Below are positions 1 to 8,592 of a stretch of 64,000 bases of DNA, one piece after another. The stretch's first letter is position 1. Each line of letters opens with the position of its first letter. The stretch covers positions 372,001 to 436,000 of the forward strand of contig NZ_CP040812.1 of NCBI RefSeq assembly GCF_006159205.1, in the 5' to 3' direction. Source of the DNA: Antarcticibacterium flavum (GTDB lineage: Bacteria; Bacteroidota; Bacteroidia; Flavobacteriales; Flavobacteriaceae). The position numbers were made by a program, and so were the translations under genes. The notes under the pieces are model-generated. The model made no database searches. It was given only the letters and a program-made list of their open reading frames with translations, and was not told the DNA's origin.

Positions 1-363
1 TCTGTGAGTAATGATCCCCTCTAGATTGGAAATGAAACCAAAGTGCTGCTCATTCTTTTCTCCCCAGCAAGTATCTGTACCCTTATGGCAGGTTGGCCCC
101 TGAGGTTTCACAGTGATCAATAGAGTATCGTTGTCACAATCTACCTTAATTTCCTCAAGTATCAGGAAATTTCCACTTTCCTCACCTTTGGTCCACAATC
201 TTTCCTTTGTCCTGCTATAAAATGTAACCTTTCCTGTTTCCCTGGTCTTCTGTAATGCTGCGTCATTCATATAGCCCAGCATCAATACCGTTTTAGTCAA
301 GGAGTCCTGAATGATTGCAGGCACGAGTCCGTCTTTATTCTTATTAAAATCTATGATCATCAT
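1..363 (-). CDS. hisIE: Bifunctional phosphoribosyl-AMP cyclohydrolase / phosphoribosyl-ATP pyrophosphatase HisIE (partial)
   Basis: Catalyses histidine steps 2 and 3: removal of pyrophosphate from PR-ATP (HisE) and ring opening of PR-AMP (HisI). Only the N-terminal HisI domain, about 121 residues, lies in the window; the HisE half would be beyond the left edge. Seen in the translation: LMLGYMND, a FYSRTKERLW-KG-SG block, DCDND, and a CHKGTDTC segment carrying the cysteines that bind zinc in this family. Two adjacent ATG codons (363 and 360) can start it. It is the last his cistron visible, 158 bp downstream of hisF across a repeat spacer. Fusion to HisE is usual in Bacteroidota but is not seen here. 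Confidence 0.93.
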   Translation of the reverse strand, partial: MMIIDFNKNKDGLVPAIIQDSLTKTVLMLGYMNDAALQKTRETGKVTFYSRTKERLWTKGEESGNFLILEEIKVDCDNDTLLITVKPQGPTCHKGTDTCWGEKNEQHFGFISNLEGIITHR

Positions 364-480
364 TAAAATTTTATTTTTTAATCTTATCCTATGAAACACG
401 CCCAATTATTATAGCACCAAATTCCTGGTTCTTGTTTCGGGACTTTTTATTCCTGGTTGAAATCAAACCTTATATCAACT

Positions 481-519
481 TCTAACTACTCAATACTCAC
501 TACTCAATACTCAATACTA
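481..519. repeat. Heptad-type repeat R1, inverted partner of R2
   Basis: The stretch is made of AGTATTG/AGTAGTG heptads (reverse complement on the plus strand). It ends two bases from the hisF stop codon. Its reverse complement matches 1285-1323 at 37 of 39 positions, so hisF lies between two inverted copies. The rest of the 364-521 spacer is AT-rich, with no gene or clear terminator seen. Confidence 0.8.
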
Positions 520-521
520 CC

Positions 522-1277
522 TCAAAGTCTCACCTCAACACCTTTTCTCTTCAAAGCTTCCTTAAGGTCTTTTATTTCGATTTCCTTGAAGTGAAAAACA
601 CTGGCAGCAAGAGCAGCATCGGCCTTTCCTTCCACGAAAGCATCACAAAAATGCTCAATATTTCCAGCACCGCCAGATGCAATGATTGGAATATTCAATT
701 CCTGTGATAATCTTGCAAGCGCCTTATTTGCAAATCCTTCTTTTGTACCGTCATTATTCATCGAGGTGAAAAGGATCTCCCCTGCCCCTCTTTGTTCAAC
801 TTCCTTAGCCCAGTCAAAAAGGTTTATGCTTGTAGGTTGCTTCCCCCCTACCAAATGCACCAGCCATTCCCCATCAACTTCCTTGGCATCTATTGCCACG
901 GTGATACACTGGCTGCCAAACTTGGCTGCCAGATCATTAATAAGCTGCGGATTCTTTACTGCTGAAGAGTTTATGGAAACCTTGTCTGCCCCGTTCTGAA
1001 GAAGGATATCCACATCTTCAATGGATGAGATCCCCCCACCCACAGTGAACGGAATATTTACTCGTTCTGCTACTTTAAGCACTAGATCTGCCAGGGTCCG
1101 TCTTTTCTCTTCAGTAGCTGATATATCGAGAAAAACCAGCTCGTCTGCCCCGCCTTCTGCATACAGCGCAGCCAATTCCACGGGATCTCCCGCATCCCTA
1201 AGGTCCAGGAAATTTACACCTTTTACGGTCCTGCCGTTCTTAATATCAAGGCAGGGAATTATTCTTTTTGTCAGCAT
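522..1277 (-). CDS. hisF: Imidazole glycerol phosphate synthase cyclase subunit HisF
   Basis: Cyclase half of the HisH-HisF complex; it uses ammonia from HisH to turn PRFAR into imidazole glycerol phosphate and AICAR. The 251-residue length is typical, and the (beta/alpha)8 barrel is intact. The two catalytic aspartates are visible: Asp11 in PCLDIKNG and Asp130 in VAIDAK. Phosphate-binding GGG (about 80-82) and ASGGAG motifs are present. It starts [10 protein letters not shown], as usual for the family. It lies between hisA and hisIE, separated from each by about 157 bp of heptad repeats instead of the tight spacing seen at hisB-hisC. Confidence 0.97.
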   Translation of the reverse strand: MLTKRIIPCLDIKNGRTVKGVNFLDLRDAGDPVELAALYAEGGADELVFLDISATEEKRRTLADLVLKVAERVNIPFTVGGGISSIEDVDILLQNGADKVSINSSAVKNPQLINDLAAKFGSQCITVAIDAKEVDGEWLVHLVGGKQPTSINLFDWAKEVEQRGAGEILFTSMNNDGTKEGFANKALARLSQELNIPIIASGGAGNIEHFCDAFVEGKADAALAASVFHFKEIEIKDLKEALKRKGVEVRL

Positions 1278-1284
1278 ATTTTTT

Positions 1285-1330
1285 TAGTATTGAGTAGTGA
1301 GTAGTGAGTATTGAGTAGTGAGATTTGAGA
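1285..1330. repeat. Heptad-type repeat R2 upstream of hisF
   Basis: Tandem AGTAGTG/AGTATTG heptads begin 7 bases upstream of the hisF start codon. Positions 1285-1323 are the inverted partner of R1 (37/39 identical). The same heptad style recurs at 2895-3087 and, on the other side of the window, at 42823-43006, so this is a dispersed low-complexity repeat type of this genome. Confidence 0.8.
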
Positions 1331-1434
1331 CGTTAGATTTGTGTTCTCGCTCTATAGTCTCTTCTCTCTATTCTTTTCTCCCTATTCTTTTTTCTCTATT
1401 CTCTTCTTTTGTTTCTTGATTCCATTCGAGAGCA
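1331..1434. other. Pyrimidine-rich spacer between hisA and hisF
   Basis: About 100 bp of irregular TCTCTATTCTTTT-like units on the plus strand, purine-rich in the his transcript. No promoter or hairpin with a convincing stem was seen. An open frame exists on the plus strand, but its composition is that of a simple repeat and I do not regard it as a gene. Confidence 0.5.
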
Positions 1435-2193
1435 TTACTCCCCCTTCGGGTGCCGGGGGGCTTGCAGTATATAACTTTCCAGCTGCTTCAGGCTTATTCT
1501 TCCTTCATAGATGGCTTTACCTATGATCGTTCCTTCGCAGCCAATTTCAGCCAGTTTCGGTAATTCGTCAAAGGTTGATATACCCCCGGAGGCAATGAGT
1601 TTAATGGACAATCCCTCTTTTCCGGTTTCATCCAGTATTTTCTTATAAAGATCAAAGGAAGGGCCTTCCAGCATTCCGTCTTTGGAAATATCGGTACAAA
1701 TCACATATTGAACTCCCTTGCTCCCGTAGTCCTGGATGAACGGGATCAATTCCTTTTTAGATTCTTCCTGCCAGCCGCTTATTGCCACCTTTTCATTATT
1801 AGCATCGGCACCAAGGATGATCTTGTCAGGACCAAATTGCTCCAGCCAGGAAAGAAAGGTTTGAGGTTCGCTTACTGCTATACTCCCCCCTGTTATCTGT
1901 TTAGCACCACTTTCAAAAGCGATCCTGAGATCCTCATTTGATTTAAGACCTCCCCCAAAATCTATTTGCAGGCCGGTCTTCGAGGCTATCTCCTCCAGCA
2001 CCTTATGATTGACTATATGTTTGGATTTGGCGCCATCAAGGTCAACCAAATGTAAATATTGTATCCCATGGGCTTCAAATTCCTTTGCCACCTCCAATGG
2101 ATTCTCATTATAGATTTTCTTGGTGTTGTAGTCACCTTTGGAAAGTCTCACACATTTACCGTCGATAATGTCTATGGCGGGTATAATTCGCAT
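1435..2193 (-). CDS. hisA: ProFAR isomerase HisA
   Basis: Isomerises ProFAR to PRFAR (step 4 of histidine synthesis). It is a (beta/alpha)8 barrel of 252 residues, homologous to HisF. Asp8 in [10 protein letters not shown] and Asp130 in GADANN match the catalytic pair, and FGGG (about 79-82), CTDISKDGM and ASGGIS phosphate-site motifs are present. The C-terminus carries a short proline/lysine tail beyond the last barrel helix, of no known role. It lies 57 bp downstream of hisH and is cotranscribed in the his operon. Confidence 0.96.
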   Translation of the reverse strand: MRIIPAIDIIDGKCVRLSKGDYNTKKIYNENPLEVAKEFEAHGIQYLHLVDLDGAKSKHIVNHKVLEEIASKTGLQIDFGGGLKSNEDLRIAFESGAKQITGGSIAVSEPQTFLSWLEQFGPDKIILGADANNEKVAISGWQEESKKELIPFIQDYGSKGVQYVICTDISKDGMLEGPSFDLYKKILDETGKEGLSIKLIASGGISTFDELPKLAEIGCEGTIIGKAIYEGRISLKQLESYILQAPRHPKGE

Positions 2194-2250
2194 TTTTTGA
2201 TATTTATTAGATTACGAATTTCAAAATTCCGTAGCCTTTTAGTTTTATAT

Positions 2251-2889
2251 TTATTTGATCAAGTCTTCTTCCTGCTTCCTGTTCACGGCTGCTGTAGCAA
2301 TGAGGCTTTCAATATTTAAAAAATTCTTCAGGATCAATTCTCCTGCACTGCTGCTTTTTTCAGGATGGAATTGCACCCCGTAAAAGTTATCCTTGTGAAT
2401 GGCCGAGGTATATTCCACCACATATTCTGTAGATGCTATAGTTTCTGCACATTCAGGTATATAGTATGAGTGGACCAGGTACACATAGTCATTTTCCTTT
2501 ACTCCGTTAAACAACGGAGTCTTGAGATTAAAGATCTTGTTCCATCCTATTTGAGGTACTTTATTCGAACTGTCAAACCTTTCTACCTTTGCCTTGAAAA
2601 TCCCAAGCCCCCGGGTATCTCCCTCTTCAGAGTGTTCACACATAAGTTGCATTCCAAGACAAATACCCAGGACCGGTTGCTTAAGGGTGGGGATAACCTT
2701 ATCCAAACCGGTACTTCTCAACATCTTCATTGCACTGCTCGCCTCTCCCACTCCGGGAAAGATCACCTTGTCTGCTGCCCTTATTTCTGCCTCATCACTA
2801 CTTAATACAGCTTCAAATCCCAACCTTTGTATGGCAAATTTGATGCTCTGTATATTCCCGGCCCCGTAATTTATTATGGCTATTTTCAT
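2251..2889 (-). CDS. hisH: Imidazole glycerol phosphate synthase glutaminase subunit HisH
   Basis: Class I glutamine amidotransferase that feeds ammonia to HisF. The nucleophile is Cys77 in GICLGMQLM, and the His175/Glu177 pair sits in QFHPEKSS, completing the catalytic triad. The N-terminus MKIAIINYGAGN is canonical. At 212 residues it is about a dozen longer than usual because of a hydrophilic C-terminal tail rich in K, Q and E. A 198-bp repeat spacer separates it from hisB upstream. Confidence 0.96.
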   Translation of the reverse strand: MKIAIINYGAGNIQSIKFAIQRLGFEAVLSSDEAEIRAADKVIFPGVGEASSAMKMLRSTGLDKVIPTLKQPVLGICLGMQLMCEHSEEGDTRGLGIFKAKVERFDSSNKVPQIGWNKIFNLKTPLFNGVKENDYVYLVHSYYIPECAETIASTEYVVEYTSAIHKDNFYGVQFHPEKSSSAGELILKNFLNIESLIATAAVNRKQEEDLIK

Positions 2890-3087
2890 TTTTTTAGATG
2901 TTAGATGTTAGATGTTAGATATGAGATTTTAGATTTTTTAAAATGAACTATGATAACTCATATTTATATCTTTATTTCTCAGGAAATGATCTAGGTGGTC
3001 CATATAATCACCAACAATCCCCCTCTATTCTTTATCTCACTTCTCATCTCTCTCGTCTCAATACTCATATCTCAAATCTCATATCTA
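2890..3087. repeat. Repeat spacer between hisB and hisH with 14-bp inverted repeat
   Basis: Contains GTTAGAT heptads (2895-2938) near hisH and CTCAATA/CTCATAT units (3036-3087) next to hisB. TAGATATGAGATTT at 2916-2929 is perfectly complementary to 3074-3087, which touches the hisB stop codon, so the his mRNA could fold the spacer into a long-loop hairpin. No gene is seen here. Confidence 0.7.
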
Positions 3088-4230
3088 CTAAAGCATTCCC
3101 TTCGTTGAAGGCAGGATCATTTTTTCTGCATCGCGTTTTACAGCCATTTTAATCGCTTTTGCAAAAGCTTTATAGATGGCTTCTATCTTGTGATGCTCAT
3201 TGGTACCTTCAGCCTTGATGTTTAAATTGGCCTTTGCGCCGTCTGTAAACGATTTAAAAAAGTGGTAGAACATTTCTGTTGGCATTTTTCCTACCATTTC
3301 CCTGTTAAAGGTGGCGTCCCACACCAGCCAGTTACGTCCTCCAAAATCGATAGCAGCCTGTGCCAGACAGTCATCCATGGGAAGGCAAAATCCGTAACGT
3401 TCAATGCCTAGTTTATTACCAAGGGCTTTATTGAATACTTCTCCAAGAGCAATTGCGGTGTCCTCAATAGTATGATGTTCATCTACCTCCAGGTCCCCAT
3501 CCACCTGTATTTCCAGGTCCATTTGACCATGCCTGGCGATTTGGTCCAGCATATGGTCAAAGAATGCGATCCCGGTAGAAACATTAGAATTTCCATTTCC
3601 ATCCAAATTGAGTTTGATCTTAATGTCGGTTTCGTTGGTTTTCCTGGAGATCGCTGCGGTACGGTCCTTTAACTTTAAAAACTCATAGATATCCTTCCAG
3701 TTATCGGTTTTAAGGACAATGCTTTTCTCTACTTCACTTATATCCTCCTTTAGTTCCCCGGCTCCAAGTTCAGCGTGAGTATCTATGAAGATGCCCTTCC
3801 CTCCAAAGTTAAGCGCAAATTCCATATCTGTCATCCTGTCTCCCACCATAAAGGAATTTTCCAGGTCATAATTGCCATTGGAATTTAAGTATTTCTCCTC
3901 CAGTAATCCTGTTCCTGGCTTCCTGGTAGGCGCATTGTCTTCAGGAAAACTGCGGTCAATAAGTGGGGGTTCAAACTTTGCACCTTCATTGGCAAAGGTC
4001 TTTTCTATGAAACGCTGGATTGGCCAGAAATTTTCCTCCGGGAAGGAATCTGTTCCCAGACCGTCCTGGTTGGTGACCATCACAAGTTCATAATCCAATT
4101 CCTCGGCAATTTTGGTGATATAATATAGTGCCCTTGGAAAGAATTCAAGTTTATCCAGGTGGTCAATTTGATAACCTTCAGGTTCGTGAATAATAGTACC
4201 GTCACGGTCTATAAATAATACTTTTTTCAT
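3088..4230 (-). CDS. hisB: Bifunctional histidinol-phosphatase / imidazoleglycerol-phosphate dehydratase HisB
   Basis: Two-domain enzyme for histidine steps 6 and 8. Residues 1 to about 165 form a HAD phosphatase with the nucleophile pair Asp8/Asp10 in FIDRDGT. From about residue 190 comes the dehydratase, with the manganese-binding [15 protein letters not shown] block and a second motif near TNEHHKIEA. The 380-residue length fits the fused enterobacterial-type HisB, which is also common in Bacteroidota. It starts 3 bp after hisC, so translational coupling is likely. Confidence 0.97.
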   Translation of the reverse strand: MKKVLFIDRDGTIIHEPEGYQIDHLDKLEFFPRALYYITKIAEELDYELVMVTNQDGLGTDSFPEENFWPIQRFIEKTFANEGAKFEPPLIDRSFPEDNAPTRKPGTGLLEEKYLNSNGNYDLENSFMVGDRMTDMEFALNFGGKGIFIDTHAELGAGELKEDISEVEKSIVLKTDNWKDIYEFLKLKDRTAAISRKTNETDIKIKLNLDGNGNSNVSTGIAFFDHMLDQIARHGQMDLEIQVDGDLEVDEHHTIEDTAIALGEVFNKALGNKLGIERYGFCLPMDDCLAQAAIDFGGRNWLVWDATFNREMVGKMPTEMFYHFFKSFTDGAKANLNIKAEGTNEHHKIEAIYKAFAKAIKMAVKRDAEKMILPSTKGML

Positions 4231-4233
4231 GTG

Positions 4234-5283
4234 CTATTCCAATTCTTTTAAAGCCTGCAAAAGTTCTTTGTTTTCTTTGGCTGTTCCTATCGTAATTCTC
4301 AATGTGTTTTCACACAAAGGCTCTTTGGTCCTGTTTCTTATAACTATATTCTTTTCCAGAAGCTGCTCATATCTCTTCCCGGCATCATCTACTAGAATAA
4401 GGAAGAAATTAGCATCAGAGGGATATACTTTACTAATATAATTCACTTCAAGTAAAGCTTCAAATAACCCTTTCCTTTCATCCAGTATTCCAGATACCTC
4501 GCTGTCAACATCCTCTTTGTGCTGAAGTCGTTCCAGAGCCCTTTGCTGGGTGAGCTCATTTACATTGTAGGGTGGTTTTATTCTGTTGAGGATCCTGATT
4601 ATTTCTTCTGAAGCATAGCAAATTCCCAACCTTATACCTGCCATCCCATATGCTTTTGAGAGAGTTTGGGTGATCACCAAATTAGGAAAATCCTCCAGCC
4701 TTTTGATCCAGCTCTCCTTTTCTGAAAAATCTATATATGCCTCATCAATGACTACGAGTCCGCTAAAATTTTCAAGGATCTCCAGCACATTTGCTTCTGA
4801 AAAAGAATTACCGGTGGGATTGTTCGGCGAGCAAAGAAAGATCATTTTTGTAGCTTCATCAATTTTTTTCAAAATCTGCTTTACATCGGGTTCAAAAGCT
4901 GTAGTTAGCAACACCTCCCTGTTCTCAATATTATTGATCCCTGCCAGAACTTTATACATTCCATAGGTAGGTGGCAAAGTGATCACATTGTCCTTCCCCG
5001 GCTCACAGAAAGCACGAAACAACAGGTCCAGCACTTCATCACTTCCATTCCCTAAAAGAATACAGTGACGGTGTACTCCTTTTATTGCTGAAAGTTCTTC
5101 CTTCAGGTCCCGTTGCTGCGGATCGGGATACCGGTTAACATCTGTTTCAAAAGGGTTCTCATTGGCATCGAGAAAGATCATAGAATTTCCCGTAGATTGA
5201 AATTCATCCCTGGCTGAAGAGTACGGGCTTATATTCCGAATGTTCTCCCTTGTAAGATTATCTAAATTAAATTTATTTGTCAT
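4234..5283 (-). CDS. hisC: Histidinol-phosphate aminotransferase HisC
   Basis: PLP-dependent fold-type I aminotransferase that converts imidazole acetol phosphate to histidinol phosphate (step 7). Lys210 in TQTLSKAYGMAG is the expected Schiff-base lysine. CSPNNPTGN (about 151-159) and VVIDEAYIDF (about 177-186) are the canonical cofactor and substrate motifs. Its 349-residue length is normal. It sits between hisD (57 bp upstream) and hisB (3 bp downstream). Confidence 0.96.
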   Translation of the reverse strand: MTNKFNLDNLTRENIRNISPYSSARDEFQSTGNSMIFLDANENPFETDVNRYPDPQQRDLKEELSAIKGVHRHCILLGNGSDEVLDLLFRAFCEPGKDNVITLPPTYGMYKVLAGINNIENREVLLTTAFEPDVKQILKKIDEATKMIFLCSPNNPTGNSFSEANVLEILENFSGLVVIDEAYIDFSEKESWIKRLEDFPNLVITQTLSKAYGMAGIRLGICYASEEIIRILNRIKPPYNVNELTQQRALERLQHKEDVDSEVSGILDERKGLFEALLEVNYISKVYPSDANFFLILVDDAGKRYEQLLEKNIVIRNRTKEPLCENTLRITIGTAKENKELLQALKELE

Positions 5284-5340
5284 TTTGCTTAATGAACGAT
5301 AAGGGAGAACTTCAATTGATCACTCCCGCTTTTGTGGTTA

Positions 5341-6630
5341 TTATTTCTTTTCGATCTCCTGTAATCTAAGGCTTACAGCGTTTTTATGTGCCTGTAAACC
5401 TTCAGCCTCTGCCATACGTTCAATAGATGGGCCTATAGTGGACATACCCTCCTCAGTAATTTTTTGAAAGGTCATACTTTTAAGAAAGCTGTCGAGATTT
5501 ACACCGCTGTATTGTTTTGCATACCCATTGGTTGGCAAAGTGTGATTGGTTCCAGAAGCATAATCTCCCGCACTCTCCGGGGTGAAATTCCCAATGAATA
5601 CAGATCCTGCATTCATAATACCATCTACATAGAATTCTTCATTGGCAGTGCAAATTATAAAATGCTCCGGCCCGTATTCGTTTATGAGGTCCAAAGCTTG
5701 GCGGTCATTCTCCACATATATCAACCTGGAATTATCGATTGCCCTGGTGGCGATCTCTTTCCTCGGTAATTCCTGCAGCTGCTGTTCAACCTCCTGCTCT
5801 ACGGCCTCTATAAGGGCTTTTGAAGTAGAAACAAGAATTACCTGGCTATCACCCCCATGTTCTGCCTGGCTAAGCAAATCGGACGCTACAAAGGCTGCAT
5901 TTGCAGTATCATCTGCCACCACCAGTAATTCTGAGGGCCCAGCAGGCATGTCGATAGAAACATTGTACCGGGTAGCCAATTGTTTTGCAACAGTCACGAA
6001 CTGGTTACCGGGCCCAAAGATCTTGTATACCGCGGGGACAGTCTCAGTTCCAAAGGCCATAGCTCCAATGGCCTGGATCCCACCAATTTTGAAAATACTT
6101 GTTACTCCACATAAAGCCGCCGTATAAAGGATTGCCGGATTAATATTCCCTTCCTTATCTGGCGGGGTACAAAGGATGATCTCCTTGCAACCTGCGAGAT
6201 TTGCAGGCGTAGCCAGCATTAAAATAGTGGAAAATAAGGGTGCGGAACCGCCGGGGATATATAGACCTACTTTTTGAATTGGCCTCTTTTCCTGCCAGCA
6301 ATTCACCCCTTTTGAGGTGGTAACTTCCACTTTTCCGGTTTGCTGTGCGGCGTGGAATTTTTCTATATTGTCTTTAGCCAGTTGTATGGCATCTTTAAGT
6401 TCCCTCGAAACCCCGGCAGCAGCTTCCTCTATCTCTGCTTCAGAAACTTTAAGCTTTTCAAAGGATACCCCGTCAAATAGGCGGGTGTATTTTTTAATAG
6501 CGATATCTCCCTTGGACTGGATCTCTGCAAAAACCTCCTTCACGGTCGCTTCGATGTCCTCCACTGTTTGAGTAGGCCTTTGGAGGAGACTTGACCATTC
6601 TTCCCTGGTAGGATTATAAATTTTATTCAT
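5341..6630 (-). CDS. hisD: Histidinol dehydrogenase HisD
   Basis: Zinc- and NAD-dependent enzyme that oxidises histidinol to histidine in two steps, the last of the pathway. Its 429 residues match the family. Visible motifs are GLYIPGG, GGIQAIGAMAFGTE, the GPSELLVVADD loop, AEHGGDSQ (zinc ligand region) and YGPEHFII with the catalytic Glu-His pair. It lies 31 bp downstream of hisG, as the second cistron of the operon. Confidence 0.97.
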   Translation of the reverse strand: MNKIYNPTREEWSSLLQRPTQTVEDIEATVKEVFAEIQSKGDIAIKKYTRLFDGVSFEKLKVSEAEIEEAAAGVSRELKDAIQLAKDNIEKFHAAQQTGKVEVTTSKGVNCWQEKRPIQKVGLYIPGGSAPLFSTILMLATPANLAGCKEIILCTPPDKEGNINPAILYTAALCGVTSIFKIGGIQAIGAMAFGTETVPAVYKIFGPGNQFVTVAKQLATRYNVSIDMPAGPSELLVVADDTANAAFVASDLLSQAEHGGDSQVILVSTSKALIEAVEQEVEQQLQELPRKEIATRAIDNSRLIYVENDRQALDLINEYGPEHFIICTANEEFYVDGIMNAGSVFIGNFTPESAGDYASGTNHTLPTNGYAKQYSGVNLDSFLKSMTFQKITEEGMSTIGPSIERMAEAEGLQAHKNAVSLRLQEIEKK

Positions 6631-6661
6631 GAGAATTTGATTATTTCTATGTTTCTTCAGC

Positions 6662-7525
6662 TTAGATCACCATTTTTTCGATTGGCACCACCAGTATTCC
6701 CTCTGCCCCTGTTTCTTTAAGCTGGTCTATAACCTCCCAGAAACGCTCTTCATTTATAACAGTGTGAACAGAACTCCATCCTTTTTCAGCTAAAGGAAGT
6801 ATTGTTGGGCTGCGCATCCCTGGTAATAATTTTGTAATAGCTTCGATCTTATCATTGGGAGCATTCAGCAGTATATACTTGGAGGTCCTGGCATTAAGAA
6901 CAGATTTTAACCTGAACTGGAGTTTTTCAAGTATTACCTGTCGCTCTTCAGTAATCTTAGGGGAAATTGCGAGGATAGCCTCACTTTTAAGCATTACTTC
7001 CACTTCCTTAAGGTTGTTCTTAAACAAAGTACTCCCACTGGACACTATATCACAAATAGCATCTGCCAGGCCTATATTTGGAGCAATCTCTACAGAACCA
7101 TTAATAATATGCAGGTCTGCCTGTATTCCATTTTCTTTTAAAAATGCATTGACCGTATTAGGATAGGAAGTGGCGATCTTTTTTCCATCCAAATCCTGGA
7201 TCCCGTTGTATTTTACTGATTTGGGCACTGCCATTGAAACACGGCATTTTGAAAATCCCAATTTTTCGCCGCGAATAATGTCCTCTCCTTTTTCCACCAA
7301 AACATTTTCACCCAGGATGGCAATGTCAACCACTCCATCCCGAAGATATTGGGGGATGTCTCCATTCCTTAAATATAAAACTTCCAGGGGGAAATTGCGC
7401 GAAACGGCCTTTAATTGTTCTTTCCCGTTATCAATGGAGATTCCGGCTTCTTTTAGGATCTTCAGGGAATCTTCATTAAGCCTTCCGCTCTTTTGAATTG
7501 CGATACGTAATTTTTGATTGCTCAT
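6662..7525 (-). CDS. hisG: ATP phosphoribosyltransferase HisG, long form
   Basis: First committed enzyme of histidine synthesis; joins ATP and PRPP. I choose the ATG at 7525 (MSNQKLRIAIQKSGRL, 287 residues) over an in-frame ATG 21 bp upstream, because family members begin at this point. The signature NGSVEIAPNIGLAD-DIVSSGSTL is present. Residues from about 210 onward form the C-terminal regulatory domain of the long, HisZ-independent form, which is normally feedback-inhibited by histidine. It is the first structural gene, directly downstream of the attenuator terminator. Confidence 0.96.
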   Translation of the reverse strand: MSNQKLRIAIQKSGRLNEDSLKILKEAGISIDNGKEQLKAVSRNFPLEVLYLRNGDIPQYLRDGVVDIAILGENVLVEKGEDIIRGEKLGFSKCRVSMAVPKSVKYNGIQDLDGKKIATSYPNTVNAFLKENGIQADLHIINGSVEIAPNIGLADAICDIVSSGSTLFKNNLKEVEVMLKSEAILAISPKITEERQVILEKLQFRLKSVLNARTSKYILLNAPNDKIEAITKLLPGMRSPTILPLAEKGWSSVHTVINEERFWEVIDQLKETGAEGILVVPIEKMVI

Positions 7526-7570
7526 TTTTGTTCTTGTAAGTCTCACGGGATTAACCGGGAAATTAATAAA

Positions 7571-7604
7571 TAAAAAAACCCGTTCGATTGCTCAAACGGG
7601 TTTT
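7571..7604 (-). terminator. Attenuator terminator of the his operon
   Basis: In the his transcript, AAACCCGTT and AACGGGTTT pair (9 bp) around a 10-nt loop and are followed at once by a U-rich run. It lies after the leader peptide stop and about 45 bp before hisG, where readthrough must occur for the operon to be expressed. Confidence 0.85.
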
Positions 7605-7645
7605 AAATATGAATTAACTACATATCAAATTTACCTCGCCTGAGC
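7590..7645 (-). promoter_or_regulatory. Predicted antiterminator pairing of the his attenuator
   Basis: Transcript segment GCUCAGGCGAGG (7645-7634, the last four leader codons) can pair with CCCGUUUGAGC (7600-7590), the 5' arm and loop of the terminator. This gives 11 base pairs with one bulged A and two G-U pairs. The two structures exclude each other. The left arm begins 12 nt after the last His codon. A ribosome stalled at His codons would leave it free, while one that reaches the stop codon would cover it. Confidence 0.7.
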
Positions 7646-7687
7646 GCAGTAGTAAAAATGATGGTGATGTAGTTGTATTGTTCTCAT
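7631..7687 (-). CDS. hisL: his operon leader peptide
   Basis: An 18-codon frame encodes MRTIQLHHHHFYYCAQAR. Four consecutive histidine codons (CAT CAC CAT CAT, codons 7-10) are the mark of a ribosome-stalling sensor of charged tRNA-His. The stop codon is followed by 26 nt and then the intrinsic terminator before hisG. The peptide has no product role; its translation rate sets the folding of the RNA. The gene is too short for ordinary gene finders. It is supported by codon content, position and the mutually exclusive RNA structures, not by experiment. Confidence 0.88.
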   Translation of the reverse strand: MRTIQLHHHHFYYCAQAR

Positions 7688-7695
7688 TGTTGATG

Positions 7696-7703
7696 CAAAT
7701 CTA
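7696..7703 (-). promoter_or_regulatory. Putative -7 box of the his promoter
   Basis: TAGATTTG on the minus strand fits the Bacteroidota TAnnTTTG -7 element. It ends 8 nt before the leader ATG, so the leader mRNA would have almost no 5' UTR. No good -33 TTTG element was found, so this is tentative. Confidence 0.45.
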
Positions 7704-7756
7704 AATTAAATTTTTAAAAATAAAACTTCTTTTTAAAAATTTATGACTTGTTTAGT

Positions 7757-8572
7757 TTAGTTATTACCCAGGATAAGCGGCATTCCACCATCACCACCAC
7801 CAATTACAACAACTTTGGCATTAGGTGATCTTGCAAGTTCAACCGTCGCCTGGATACCTTTTTCCTTAAGGATCTGGTCATTAAGGGAAGCACTAAGGAT
7901 CTGGTTTGCACGAGCCTTACCTTCAGCATCTATACGTTGTCTTTCTGCCTCCTGTTCTGCCTTTTCAAGACGGAAAACATACTCAAGTGATTCCTGCTCC
8001 TGTCCAAGTTTCCTTTCAATAGCGTCCTTTATAGATTTTGGAAGGGATACATCCCTTACTAAGACTTCATTTATTTGAACGTATTGATTGGCAAGTAAGA
8101 TTTGAGTTTCTTCAAAGATCTCTCTTTGGATAGCTTCTCTCTTGCTTGCATAGAGTTGCTCGGGGATATAACGGCCTACCACACTACGTGCAGCACTGCG
8201 AATAGCCGGTTGTAATACTCTTTGAACATAGGCTTCTCCCCTTTCCTGGTGCAGCTTTCCTAAATTGTCATAGGTAGGCTGGAACCAAACTGTAGCATCC
8301 AGGTTGATCTCCAAACCGTTGGAAGAAAGAACCTGCATTTTTTCATCAAGAGATTGCTGTCTTACTTCATATACAAAAACCCTGTTCCATGGGGCCACCA
8401 GGTGAAAACCTTCACTTAATGGCGGCTCATCTGTTACAACCCCACCTCCAAATGTTTTGTAAAGCACCCCGGCTTCTCCGGAGTTAATAGTAACTGTCGA
8501 TTTCGCGATAATGATAATTAAGACCACTACAGCAAATAAAATTGGTAAACCAATCTTGGGTAATCTATCCAT
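7757..8572 (-). CDS. Prohibitin-like SPFH/Band 7 membrane protein
   Basis: 271 residues with one N-terminal membrane segment (about 8-27), then an SPFH domain (about 30-200) and a charged coiled-coil (about 195-245) of the EKAEQEAERQRIDAEGKARA kind. The C-terminus is glycine-rich (VVIGGGDGGMP). Such proteins assemble into large membrane rings or microdomains and in bacteria are linked to membrane order and protease control. The pattern is closer to prohibitin than to HflC or HflK. It lies 20 bp downstream of the VWA protein, so the two probably share a transcript. Confidence 0.88.
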   Translation of the reverse strand: MDRLPKIGLPILFAVVVLIIIIAKSTVTINSGEAGVLYKTFGGGVVTDEPPLSEGFHLVAPWNRVFVYEVRQQSLDEKMQVLSSNGLEINLDATVWFQPTYDNLGKLHQERGEAYVQRVLQPAIRSAARSVVGRYIPEQLYASKREAIQREIFEETQILLANQYVQINEVLVRDVSLPKSIKDAIERKLGQEQESLEYVFRLEKAEQEAERQRIDAEGKARANQILSASLNDQILKEKGIQATVELARSPNAKVVVIGGGDGGMPLILGNN

Positions 8573-8592
8573 AAATTAAAAATTGAAATTAA

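Noticed and set aside
682..999. Open frames on the plus strand across hisF and other his genes
   Set aside because: They are antisense to genes with intact catalytic motifs and have no recognisable protein content.
1341..1526. Open frame of 61 codons in the pyrimidine tract
   Set aside because: It is made of Phe/Ser/Leu from TCT/TTC repeats and runs into hisA antisense; composition explains it.
2895..3087. Repeat array that might be CRISPR
   Set aside because: Units are about 7 bp, imperfect and without unique spacers; no cas genes are present.
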